Shown piece after piece: positions 24,581 through 34,896 of a stretch of DNA of 64,000 nt (position 1 is its first letter; each line of letters opens with the position of its first letter). The DNA comes from Capillidium heterosporum (lineage: Eukaryota > Entomophthoromycota > Entomophthoromycetes > Entomophthorales > Capillidiaceae): the NCBI GenBank assembly GCA_016630905.1, contig WBMQ01000011.1:1547944-1611943 (forward strand), in the 5' to 3' direction. The notes below the pieces were generated by a model that was not told where the DNA came from, searched no databases, and was given only the letters and a program-made list of their open reading frames with translations. The translations under genes were made by a program, and so were the position numbers.

Positions 24581-25679
24581 ATGAGTGCCGCCCCAACTTT
24601 GAAGAAGAAACCCATCTCATGGGAGAACATCGCTATCGGCGGTTTCATCCAGACTTTTGAAGTGTCGACCTTGGGTCAACCTTTCGAAGTAGTAAAGACG
24701 CACATGGCAGGTAACTATTTGCTGCTAATTATAATGCATTTGTTTTTCCTGAAGGCTAAAGTCACTGACATTTCATTTACTAGCCAACCGTGGAGATAGC
24801 TTGTACCAATCGATTACCAAAACCTATGCTCGTGGTGGTCTGCGTGGCTTCTGGCAAGGTTTGATTCCGGTAAGCTAAACATTTCATTTACACTATTTGT
24901 ATTCATTCAGGTAGACTAATATGCTTATTTTAGTGGGCATGGATTGAAGCCTCAACTAAAGGTGGTGTTCTCATGTTTGCCTCCAGCGAAATCGACTACT
25001 ACACCCGCAGAGCTGGCGCTTCCCCAGCTATGGCTGGTCTACTAGGTGGTATGGGTGGTGGTATCGCCCAAGCTTACACTACCATGGGTTTCTGTACCTT
25101 CATGAAGACGGTTGAAGTTACTCGACACAAATCTCTAGATGCCAAGCCTCAGTCCACTTGGTCAGTAGCCCACCAAGTCTTCAAGAAAGAAGGTATCCGA
25201 GGCCTCAATAAAGGTGTCTCAGCAGTAGCCGTACGTCAGATGACCGAACTGGGGATCCAGGTTCGGTATTTCTAGGCTCGTAGAGCGTCTCCTCAAGGGT
25301 GAAGATACTTCACGTAAGTTGGGAACTGGTGAGCGTATCCTATCTTCAGTTATTGGTGGTGCCCTTGCTTGCTGGAACCAACCTATCGAAGTTATTCGAG
25401 TTGAGATGCAGAGTCAGATCCAACAACCGGGTCGCCCTAAAAATATGAGTATCTTCACCGCTGCCAAGTATATCTACTCACAGTCGGGATTACTTGGCTT
25501 CTACCGTGGTGTTACTCCGCGTATCTGCCTAGGTGTTTACCTAACGGTATTTTGAATAGTTGTATTTTCATTAACTAATGCTTTCTTAGGTATGTATGGT
25601 GTTCGGTGGAGATCAATTCAAAGAGTACATTGCCGAGCAGCGTAAGCTCAAGGCTGAGGCCTCAGCCAACTCCAAATGA
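24581..25679 (+). CDS. YHM2: Mitochondrial citrate/2-oxoglutarate carrier (YHM2-type) with a one-base frame break
   Basis: A member of the mitochondrial carrier family in the inner membrane; Yhm2 exchanges citrate for 2-oxoglutarate. The ATG is at 24581; introns at about 24,711, 24,870 and 25,549 give some 305 residues (yeast: 314). Diagnostic segments: ISWENIAIGGFIQTFEVSTL, GQPFEVVKTHMA, RGGLRGFWQGLIPW, EASTKGGVLMFASSE, then AWNQPIEVIRVEMQS-like CWNQPIEVIRVEMQSQ and GFYRGVTPRI. Inside exon 3 the frame breaks at about 25,249: RQMTE is followed, one base out of phase, by WGSRFGISRLVERL, which matches the family exactly. Read literally, the protein stops at TAG 25273-25275. It may be an assembly error, a real mutation or recoding; the rest of the gene looks intact. 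Confidence 0.9.
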
Positions 25680-26725
25680 GTTAAATAACTACCTTTATGA
25701 TCAAGTTAGTTATATAAATAATACCTTCTACTTTTATTCATTGATTTTAATAAAGCTTTAACTTTTGAGTAACCATTTGAATACTTTAGATTGTATGTGC
25801 AGTCAGGTACACTAGAGTTGTAACATTTTCATACTACATTAGATGTTATAATTTGATTAATAGGAGATCCATTATCTTGTAATTTGGTTGTCTTATATGG
25901 GTATTTTAAGCTCGGTTTTTATACTTTTTATCACTCTAAAGATATTGCATGGGGCTATAACCTCATATTGATATATAACATTTTTCTTATATGCGTTTGT
26001 TCATTGCTTTCTTAGACTTTGATGCTATTGTTAACTTCATAACGAGTACAAATATATTAACTAACTATATAAAAATAATGTAGATTATATTCAATATTTG
26101 TCTTTACATTTTAGATAGCTTGCTAACTATAGCATTAGTATCGATAAAATATAACTGTTGCATTTTGGTTTTTTGTAAGGATTACTCTACCATTGATATA
26201 TTTTTTGCAATGGACAATAAATACAACTACAGTATATATTTTTGTGTAATTCTCTTGTGAAAGTTTTTCAATAGCTCAGTAGCTTTACAGATGCTTATAC
26301 GAATTCTTTATTTTAGACACTTATATAGTGTATCTAGCTCGACAACCCATATATATGTAATTAACATTTTTAACTGGATATGTAGAGTATTGCTATGTTT
26401 TTTGGAATACTAGTTTGAATTCCTTGAGAATAAAGCATCAACCATCCGAATATATGTGTATAATAATAATAACCAATAGTTGATTCTAATAAGGATACTT
26501 ATCGTTAATAGGAGAATTTGCCCCAAATACCTACACTTTAGTCAAATAGTGTAGCAATTTAGTTTGCTCTTGGCGAAAAAACTTTAAGAATGATTAAATT
26601 TTATTGGTTAGAACAGGTTATTCATTGGGGGCCAATTCCAAGTTTAGAATTTTCTGACCATACGTCTACTGCCTACTTCAGCTTTCAAAGCTAAACCTCT
26701 CATCAAGCTTCCCAACATTTAGCAG
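25680..26725. other. Intergenic AT-rich spacer
   Basis: About 1 kb between two same-strand genes, AT-rich with short TA runs. No open frame, RNA gene or repeat unit is supported. Confidence 0.5.
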
Positions 26726-27994
26726 ATGGAGGTACGATTCGAAAAGCTAATAAAGGTGGGTATAATATTCAATGCCAAGAAGCAAAACGACGCCTGGTGT
26801 AAATCCTTGATACGACATAGCCAGTACTTTAATTTAAAATGCACATGCACTTATTCAGCTCATTTAGTGAATTCAACATAAACATAGCTTTTATAGACTG
26901 GACCAAGTCGATAGAAAATCAGGCTTCCAACTTGGATATATTAGTGCACAAATGTACCGAACTTATGGTCTTATCAGCTGAAGGGGATAGGCAAGCTCAA
27001 GCTTATTTGGATAGTATAAAGGTAAATGTTCTAATTCCAACTTACAGAATCTAACCTTTTCATGGAATAGCAATTTATAATACGCAATCCAAAGCTGCTA
27101 GTGTTAGACCAACTAAACTTGGTGGAAAAGTTAGTCAACCGATTGGATACAATACATTTACTTGAACAAGTCTTATTGAAGAATCCTGACCAAGGTACCT
27201 TTTTAAATTTTTATTTTTATATTCATCTAATTTATTAGCTCCTCATTTTAAACTACCTAACTACGTAAGTATACAAATTCCTTCCCAGATAAATACAATA
27301 GACTGGTCTTCCTTCCAGTTTCCATTAAGTATTTTTATTCGCTATCACCAGCCTCTAACTTCAATTCTAACTTAAAAAAGTATGTAAACCTTTAGCGGCT
27401 TGCTCGACGAAACGAAGCCATGATGTCATCATAGTATCCAATTTGGAGCAACTACGACTAGTGCCAAGGGGACAGTATGTCATTCAAACTTTAGTACCAC
27501 ACAACGGTTTACTATACAAAATCTATCAAGCTGGCCCTATAACTTCCATTGACATAAGGCCTTCCTTGCACGACACCATTGTATCTCCAACACCGATAGA
27601 GTTCAACACGCAACAGGTACCCAAACTATTTCAGCCCGGTACCCACTCCAAAGAACTTGGCAAGGGTTGGCAACCGCATTGGAAGTATTTTAATACTAAT
27701 CGAACTAAACCTGCTATGATCGACCTTAAGAGGGTGGAACCTATAGTAAATTTGTTGCACGAGCATCTGGTAAATTTGATTGGTAATAGGATTTAGCTAA
27801 ATAATGTACTTTAGGGCCTCACCTTCTTTGGCATTGACTTGGTATTTTCGAAAGATTCGGATGCATGCTATATAATCGATGTCAACTACTTTCCCGGCTA
27901 TTTTGGAGTCCAAGATTTTACTCGAACTTTCTTGAAATTGCTACGTACCAAATTGCAAGAGACTGAAGAGGAAGAATATGGCATGTTACCGTGA
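26726..27994 (+). CDS. Inositol-tetrakisphosphate 1-kinase-like protein (ITPK1 family)
   Basis: ATP-grasp kinase that phosphorylates inositol tris/tetrakisphosphates on the way to InsP5/InsP6, in the cytosol. Six introns give about 355 residues; two use CAG or AAG acceptors (after about 26,831 and in the FPL/ICKPLA junction). N-terminal part: VGIIFNAKKQNDAW, IDWTKSIENQ, LDILVHK. ATP-grasp core: FPLICKPLAACSTKRSHDV, then VIQTLVPHNGLLYKIYQAG and DIRPSL. The metal-binding C-terminus is FFGIDLVF followed by IIDVNYFPGYFGV, matching the family's IDINAFPGYEGV. The insertion between the two (PTPIEFNTQQV to KYFNTNRTK) is longer than in human ITPK1. Family membership is firm; the exact substrate is inferred. 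Confidence 0.88.
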
Positions 27995-29593
27995 CCTATC
28001 GTTTAGAAATTTGTTTTCTGCTAAAAATTAGATGTTATTTTTGTTAATAACCTTTTGTTTATAATATTTTAAATTTAATATTTGAAATTGTAAAAGTTTA
28101 TTGAGCTCTATATACTATTATGTATACATTTATCGTTTTTAGTAAGTTTATTTTCAATTTCAAAGGCATTTAAATCTTAAATATGTCAGTTCTAAACCAC
28201 CTTGTCCTATATTTCTCGATCCTTACCAATTTATCATTCAACTTACAAGAACTCCATCATAGGAAGCTCAATACTACCATCATATCGACTTGTTTCTAAC
28301 CTACTGTTCAACCTTACCACTTTGCTCGAGTTTGACTTGAAACGATCCGACATGTTATAAGTTAGTGGCCCAAAAGTTATAATTTGGTTGTTATGTCGTG
28401 CAGTTTTAAATCCAACCTTTCGCCCTATAAGCTCCATCAACATTTTCAGTAGATTTAGGTGTAGGTAAAGGAGGTATTGAACTAATATAAAAGCTATATC
28501 GACAACTAATGATAAAAATCGTATCAAGCTCATCAAAAGATAAATAGTTGAGTTTTAGTTCAAAAAATGGGAATGGGATTTAAATACTTGATGTTCTATT
28601 TTATCAGCAAACTTTCAAGTAGACTTGATGTTTGCCTATAATTTTAGGCCCAACTAAAAGTAGGTTAAATCTATAGCTTGGTTATAAAAACAGTTCTATT
28701 TCAGTTCACTAATCAAAGCTTTCCTGTTATACGTATATTAAGCTTCATTTACAATAGTATGATAGCTTTAATTTATGCTAAAAGATATATATTGCAATAA
28801 GTTGGGTGTAACGTTACACTAATTTAGCATCTATACAAGGTTTATACAAATTTTAGTACATTATATAAAGTTGTAAATTCTAGTTTCTTTTGTTGAACAA
28901 AAATAAACCTTCTACTTCCAGCTAACCTTGTACTATCTACCCTCTCCCTAATTACTATTATCGACTTGGACTAAAGTCAATATTACAAACTCAATTAGGT
29001 AGGTGAAGGTATTAGTACCGTTAGTACCATCAGTACCATGAAGATATTGTAGCTGACTCCATATACTGTATCCACCTTCCGCCCCCTCAACGAAAAATTT
29101 GTAAAAGATTTGTCTACCTTGTCTGATGTGGAGTTGTAGTAGAATGTCGATAGAAATATTTTATCTCGTTAGGAAACAAGAGAAGAATAAGAACAAGTAG
29201 ATTTTTACCTTTCGATACTAAATTCTTAGATTTACTCTTTATTATAAAGTTAAACAAGTTGATAGGGTCAATAGATGTATATCTATAAATTACTTATTAT
29301 TAGTGCTTTTGTTTATGTTGTAAAGTTTTTTATGCTGTTTTATAGCACTTGCTAATTTTCAAAAAGTATAAGGTGATAGTGAACTTCTGTTGCTAAAAGT
29401 ATGGATAGCCAGGCATATTTTTCCTAAAGTTCAAAGGTATTTCAAAAAGAAATATATATGCTTAATATACCATACAGTTATTTATATATATATATGTGAT
29501 GTGTCAGATATGCCAATTTTAAATAAGTTTATAATTATAAATGCAAATAAAATTTTATTGAAACTAGTAAAAGTTAATATAGGATGGATCAAC
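27995..29593. other. Intergenic region with one doubtful small ORF
   Basis: Spacer of 1.6 kb between the convergent ITPK1-like and Hsp104 genes. A 96-codon frame lies on the minus strand at 28243-28533 and is listed separately. The remainder is AT-rich with a (TA)n run near 29,484-29,495 and shows nothing else. Confidence 0.5.
28243..28533 (-). CDS. Hypothetical small protein with hydrophobic N-terminus (doubtful)
   Basis: A single-exon frame of about 96 codons from ATG at 28531-28533. The first 30 residues are strongly hydrophobic (MSLIRFLSLVVDIAFILVQY), which could be a signal anchor; the rest is basic and polar. No homologous family is recognised and it stands alone in an AT-rich spacer, so chance is a serious alternative. 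Confidence 0.25.
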   Translation of the reverse strand: MSLIRFLSLVVDIAFILVQYLLYLHLNLLKMLMELIGRKVGFKTARHNNQIITFGPLTYNMSDRFKSNSSKVVRLNSRLETSRYDGSIELPMMEFL

Positions 29594-32359
29594 TTAGTCG
29601 TAATCCTCAGAGTCATCGCTTAGTATAGCATTGGCATGGTCTTGGGTAGCTCTAGGCTGCTTGGATAGTGGAGTCGTCCTACCGTTGGTGTTGTATTGAG
29701 AGGGAGATTTGCGCTTGACGGAGAATAAGAAGGTCGAGTCATCCTCAGGTTCAGGGTCGGCATCAATAGTCAGAATAGAGTGGTCGACCAGTTCGCCTTT
29801 GAGCAGCATGCGTGAGATGGGTGTTACCAAGTACTTTTCGAGGTGGCGTTTGATGGGTCTTGCACCATACATGGGGTCGTAGGACTTCTTGAGTACGAGC
29901 TGGATGGCAGGATCCGTAACTTCTAGCTGAATGTCCTTGGGTTCGAGGCGCTTCTCAACCAAGTCGAGTTGAATCTCTACGATCTTGCTGAGCACCTGGC
30001 TGCCTAAGCGTTTGAAGACGACGATGTCGTCGAGTCGGTTGAGGAACTCGGGTCTAAAGTGCTGCTTGACGTCCTGCATGACTTTATCAATGGTGGCACT
30101 GCTGATAGTATCGTCCTTGTTCAATGAGGCGACCCCAGCTAAAATGTGATCTTGGCCGACATTGGAGGTCAGGATGATGACTGTGTTGCTGAAGTCGACT
30201 ACCTTACCCTGGCCGTCGGTCAGTCTAGCATCGTCTAAAACTTCGAGCAAAACGTTGAGGACCTTAGGGTGGGCCTTTTCGATCTCGTCGAGGAGAATAA
30301 CCGAGTAGGGACGTCTGCGTACTGCCTCAGTAAGTTGGCCACCTTCGTCATATCCTACGTAACCAGGTGGCGCACCGATGAGTCTCGAGACAGAGTGGCT
30401 TTCCATGTACTCGGACATGTCCAGACGTATCATGTACTTCTCATCGTCGAACAGTTCGGCAGCCAAGGCTTTGGCTAATTCGGTCTTACCTACACCGGTA
30501 GGTCCTAGGAAGAGGAAGGATCCGGTGGGTTGGTTCTCCCGTGCTAATCCAGCTCTGGAACGTAGAATAGCCTCTGATACAAGATCGACAGCTTGGTCCT
30601 GGCCTACAACACGACGACGAAGTTGGTCGCCTAAGCTCAATAAACGGTCGATTTGAGTCTTGCTTAGCCTTGATACAGGTATCCCAGTCCACCTGGATAC
30701 AGCTTCGGTGATCTGTTCGACACCAACTACTTCAGTCAATAGTTTGTTTTGTTTGGCGTCGGTGTTCTCTTCGGCTTTGGATTCTTCGGCTAATGCTTCT
30801 TCCTTTTGCTTTTGAATAAGTTCGTCCAGTCGCTTCTGTACATCGGGTATGGCGTAGTATTTGATATCGGCTGCCTGGTCGATCTGCTTCTGGCGTTCAG
30901 CTTCCTCTGCCTTGGTACGTAGCTCGTCCAGCTTTTGCTTTAACTGGCGGATCTCATCCAATCGACCTTTCTCAGTCTCGTATTGGAGTTTCAAGGGTTC
31001 GATCTCATCTCTTATCTTGGCCATCTCCTCTTGGACTTTCTCGAGTCGGGCCTTTGAGGCAGCATCCTTCTCTTTGGCTAAAGCTGAAGCTTCAACCTCG
31101 AGTTGGAGATGACGACGTTCCAGCTGATCGATTGCTTCCGGCTGGGAATCCAGCTGAACACGGGTGCTGGCACAGGCTTCGTCAATCAGATCGATAGCTT
31201 TGTCAGGTAAGAATCGGTTGGTGATGTATCGTGACGAGAGTTGGGCAGCAGCAACTAAAGCTGCATCCTTTATCTTTACACCGTGGTGGATCTCGTACTT
31301 TTGCTTAATACCACGTAAAATACTGATGGTATCAATTACTGAAGGTTCACCGACATAGACCTGTTGGAACCTACGTTCAAAGGCGGCATCCTTCTCCACA
31401 TGCTTCTTGTACTCATCCAACGTCGTGGCACCGATGCATCGCAACTCACCACGGGCCAGCATGGGTTTCAACAAGTTGGCGGCGTCCATAGAGCCTTCTG
31501 ATTTACCAGCGCCCAGTACCAAATGGATTTCGTCAATGAACAAGATGATTCCTTCTTTCGACTCCTTGACTTCTTTTAAAACGGCTTTTAGACGCTCCTC
31601 AAAGTCACCTCGATACTTTGCACCAGCAACTAGAGCGCCCATGTCTAGAGAGAATAGTTTACACTGTAGGTTGTGGGGAACATCCTTGCGAACTATACGG
31701 GCGGCAAGTCCTTCTACGATAGCCGTCTTGCCTACACCAGGCTCACCTATAAGGACGGGGTTGTTTTTTGTTCTTCGTGATAAAACTCGTATGACACGTC
31801 TGATTTCTTCATCCCTACCAATGACGGGGTCTATCTTGCCTGACTTGGCTAAATCGATTAGGTCAATGGCATATTTAGATAAAGCTTCGTAGGTATCTTC
31901 GGCACCCTTGCTGTCTACTTTACGGCTGCCACGTATGGTCGATATGGCGTTCTTTATCATCTTTTTGGAGACACCGGCGTCGTCGAATACTTTGGTTATT
32001 TCGGGGATTTCCAAAGCAGCAAGTATGAGGTGGTCCACAGCAACGTAGCTGTCTTTTTGGGTTTTGGAAATCTCTTCAGCTGTGTTGAGTAGTTTGGTTA
32101 GAGCTGGTGCCATTGATATGTCGGTCGGTGGTGGATCTTGAGTTGGTAGTCGTACCAAAGCTTTCTTGGATAGACGTTCACAAATAGCTGGATCCCCTCC
32201 AGCTTTCGTTATGACGTTCTTCAAGAAGCCATCCTCACTATCAAATAGGGTGGCTATTATGTGGATTGGAAAGAGTTGGATGTGACCAAACTCTTTGGCT
32301 AGGTCGATGGAGGCGTTGATGACCTTTGTTGTTTTGTCTGTAAATAGATCGGGCTTCAT
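29594..32359 (-). CDS. HSP104: Hsp104/ClpB-type protein disaggregase
   Basis: A hexameric AAA+ ATPase that, with Hsp70/Hsp40, pulls proteins out of aggregates in the cytosol. It is an intronless frame of 921 residues from ATG at 32357-32359 (yeast Hsp104: 908); a longer frame upstream would need TTG. Clp N-terminal repeats: [21 protein letters not shown]1: Walker [16 protein letters not shown], pore loop [12 protein letters not shown], Walker [10 protein letters not shown] long coiled-coil M domain ([19 protein letters not shown] onward) follows. NBD2: [15 protein letters not shown], pore [15 protein letters not shown], sensor region [10 protein letters not shown]. It ends in an acidic SDDSEDYD tail, the position where yeast Hsp104 docks TPR cochaperones. 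There is no presequence, so it is the cytosolic form, not Hsp78. Confidence 0.96.
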   Translation of the reverse strand: MKPDLFTDKTTKVINASIDLAKEFGHIQLFPIHIIATLFDSEDGFLKNVITKAGGDPAICERLSKKALVRLPTQDPPPTDISMAPALTKLLNTAEEISKTQKDSYVAVDHLILAALEIPEITKVFDDAGVSKKMIKNAISTIRGSRKVDSKGAEDTYEALSKYAIDLIDLAKSGKIDPVIGRDEEIRRVIRVLSRRTKNNPVLIGEPGVGKTAIVEGLAARIVRKDVPHNLQCKLFSLDMGALVAGAKYRGDFEERLKAVLKEVKESKEGIILFIDEIHLVLGAGKSEGSMDAANLLKPMLARGELRCIGATTLDEYKKHVEKDAAFERRFQQVYVGEPSVIDTISILRGIKQKYEIHHGVKIKDAALVAAAQLSSRYITNRFLPDKAIDLIDEACASTRVQLDSQPEAIDQLERRHLQLEVEASALAKEKDAASKARLEKVQEEMAKIRDEIEPLKLQYETEKGRLDEIRQLKQKLDELRTKAEEAERQKQIDQAADIKYYAIPDVQKRLDELIQKQKEEALAEESKAEENTDAKQNKLLTEVVGVEQITEAVSRWTGIPVSRLSKTQIDRLLSLGDQLRRRVVGQDQAVDLVSEAILRSRAGLARENQPTGSFLFLGPTGVGKTELAKALAAELFDDEKYMIRLDMSEYMESHSVSRLIGAPPGYVGYDEGGQLTEAVRRRPYSVILLDEIEKAHPKVLNVLLEVLDDARLTDGQGKVVDFSNTVIILTSNVGQDHILAGVASLNKDDTISSATIDKVMQDVKQHFRPEFLNRLDDIVVFKRLGSQVLSKIVEIQLDLVEKRLEPKDIQLEVTDPAIQLVLKKSYDPMYGARPIKRHLEKYLVTPISRMLLKGELVDHSILTIDADPEPEDDSTFLFSVKRKSPSQYNTNGRTTPLSKQPRATQDHANAILSDDSEDYD

Positions 32360-32405
32360 GTTATTTTTTGCAATTTTCAAAGTTTGATGACCTGTAACTT
32401 TTGGA

Positions 32406-32415
32406 GTTTATATAG
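32406..32415 (-). promoter_or_regulatory. TATA-like box of HSP104
   Basis: Read on the minus strand this is CTATATAAAC, about 47-56 bases before the HSP104 ATG and 30 bases downstream of a perfect heat-shock element. The spacing and order (HSE, TATA, start) fit a heat-inducible promoter. Confidence 0.5.
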
Positions 32416-32444
32416 TTTTTGACTGATGAAAGTTTAATCAAATG

Positions 32445-32457
32445 GAATCTTCTGGAA
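32445..32457 (-). promoter_or_regulatory. Heat-shock element (three inverted nGAAn units)
   Basis: The sequence GAATCTTCTGGAA is a perfect GAAnnTTCnnGAA heat-shock element, the site for trimeric Hsf1. It is 86-98 bases upstream of the HSP104 start. The symmetry means it reads equally as an HSE on either strand. The family is classically Hsf-controlled, so induction by heat is a well-supported inference. Confidence 0.8.
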
Positions 32458-32459
32458 GC

Positions 32460-33801
32460 TTAAATAGAAGGTGGTAGAAGCTATTGGATGGTTCTAGCTC
32501 AAATCCAATCAGCTGAGGATTTAGTTCGAATTGGATCATGATGACGTATTTGATAGTTGGAGTTTAGCAAAGAATCCTTCAAATTTGGCAAAATCTGATG
32601 TGGGCTTTGAGGACATGAATTTTTGCCTAATGAAGACAGCTTCTTGCTATAGCAGAAACGTAATGATGGGACTGGAAGATGAATTGTATGAATGATACAT
32701 GGTGTTCACAGTTGAGAATGCTAACTAATTGTTGGATACCCAAGGACTCTTCAAATTGATTCATTTAGTAAATTTGATTAGTATTTCCAATTGTAGGAAA
32801 TCTATATACTTTGAAAATAATATATGATGTGGTAAAACGGATCTGTTAAACTTAACGGGCTTTTAAAGTATTTTTTATATTGTGTAAAGAGGTGGCTTTA
32901 TTACTACTTTGATATTTTACTTTTGAAATTAAATCAGATCGAAAGTACATTTTATTTATAGGTAAGTACATTGTAGGGCTAGTGTTTCTGGTTTACCAAT
33001 TCTTCGACCTCTTGTACAACCTCAATATCTTGTATATAAAGCTTAGCTATAGTATTCATAGATTTTATTTAAGATTAAACTACTAAATTCTTGTAATGGT
33101 TTAGAATAGAAAAGTGCAGCTTATTCATATATTTGAGCCAATTTCGGATTAATAAGTTTGCTGATTGTATCTATAAAAAGAAGCAATTTTATATTGTGTA
33201 CAGTTTCGAAGTTCGAAAACAACTATTTCTAAAAGTGGCTTTGAACTTTACAAGAATGTAGAAGTAATGCTACTTTTATTGACTAGCAAAAGTTAAATTG
33301 AATTTTGAATTGCTATGTATTCATGAGGGGCAGTTATTCTTTAACTACAGGTCTTTATATATTTTTTTCTTATCAAACTAAAGGGTAAAACTCATTTGAG
33401 TCAGCTAAATTTCATGAATTTTAGTTTATACTATGAGTAGTTTTGAACCAAAGTTGTTAAAGCAACTGAGAATCCAAGTGTTAGTTAAGGCAGTCCATCA
33501 TTATGTCCGTTCCAGAAACTCTATGATAACGATAGAGGACCGTTCTAGAGCCGGTACATCATGATTATTAGGCATGTCTTCAATCCATCCAATTTATGTT
33601 TGCCATTATTTTGGAAAAATGTGCAAAAGGTGCCGATCTTTGGTAGAAATTGCCTAAAAAGTAGAACTTCTGTCCAATCATCGATCCAAGTTTGAAAAAA
33701 TTCACCAATTTCTTGTCGATGGATGTATTTTCGTGATATTGATATCCTATTTTTAAGGCGGTCCTTCTTTCTTCGTTGTATTTATTAAAGATTATAACGC
33801 A
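32460..33801. other. Divergent intergenic region HSP104 / eL33
   Basis: 1.3 kb between two divergent, normally highly expressed genes, so both promoters lie here. The only coding-like segment is a 43-codon frame at 33433-33564 (MSSFEPKLLKQLRIQVLVKA), with no recognised family. A small inverted repeat CTCTATGATAACGATAGAG lies within it near 33,520. No RNA gene could be supported. Confidence 0.45.
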
Positions 33802-34261
33802 ATGACTCGGTAGGATTATTTCTGTAACTTAACATATGTCGCTATAATAAAATCGTTATTATGATTCCCAATTTCTCAATGTATGAATGTAATTATTGAT
33901 TGTTATCTATAGTCTTTTTGCCAACGGTCGTATCCATGGACACAAGCGCTCCCTCCGCAACTCCGACTCCAACACCTCCATCCTAGGAGTTGAAGGTGTC
34001 AACACCTTGGAGGAGACCAAGTTCTACCTCGGTAAGCGCGTCGCCTACGTCTACAAGGCCAAGCGCACCATCAAGGGTTCCAAGTACAGAACCATCTGGG
34101 GTCGCATCACTCGCAGCCATGGCAACTCGGGCGCCGTCAAAGCCAAATTCAGCTCCAACATCCCCCCCAGTGCCTTTGGTGAGAAAGTCCGCATCGTAAG
34201 CTATTTTTGTAAATTTTGTTTTAAGTTTTTGTCATAGATGTTGTTCCCTTCCAGAGTTTAA
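33802..34261 (+). CDS. RPL33: 60S ribosomal protein eL33 (L33/L35a)
   Basis: A structural protein of the large ribosomal subunit. Three exons (33802-33809, 33913-34195, 34238-34261) give 104 residues. The first exon codes only MT plus two bases of an Arg codon, a tiny first exon typical of fungal ribosomal protein genes; the 103-base first intron is among the longest here. The body reads RLFANGRIHGHKRS, then FYLGKRVAYVYKAKRTIKGS, WGRITRSHGNSGAVKAKF and PPSAFGEKVRI, and ends MLFPSRV, matching the family's C-terminal LYPSNI-type end. Codon use is clearly GC-richer than in neighbours, fitting high expression. Confidence 0.95.
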
Positions 34262-34896
34262 TTTATACATCAAAATAAATTCAACCTAAAAGTCGCAACA
34301 CGATGTAGGTAAATAAAATAAACTAATTTTTATGTTTTTTTAGGAGCACATTATTTTTGATTTTAAAGTTTGCTTTACTAACCAAATGAGGGCTTTTTAA
34401 ATTTTGAATGACATCTTGATGTTTAGACATTTAATTGGTTTATTTAATCGTTTAAGATGCCTTGGATACATTGAGGGTTTATCAAGAAACGTGTTAAATG
34501 GTACCTAAAGAAATTGGGGTAATAAATTTCTAGAATTCTTTGTAAATGTACTATTTATTTACCTAATAACTTGGAACATCCACTTTAGCATAAATGTATT
34601 GTGTTTTCTACTTTTAACTATATAAAGCTTTTATATCTTTACTCTCGACAAATTTATATTTGAAGCTTTTCAAGTTGTTGAATATCAATAGATTTATCTA
34701 ATAAATATGGTTAGTATTAAGTTTTACCATATAAGCAGCTGGATATAATTTTAGAGCTGTATATTTGAAACAATTGACTTATATCATAGGCTATAGAGCA
34801 CTTTGATAGCGTAAAAGGTATTAACGATAAACATCTTTATTCTATAAGTGACGGATATCCAAGTTTAACTAAAGCTACCCTGCCAATTCTATACCA
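34262..34896. other. Convergent 3' spacer
   Basis: AT-rich spacer between the ends of eL33 (+) and NOP14 (-), holding both 3' UTRs. No further feature is supported. Confidence 0.5.
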
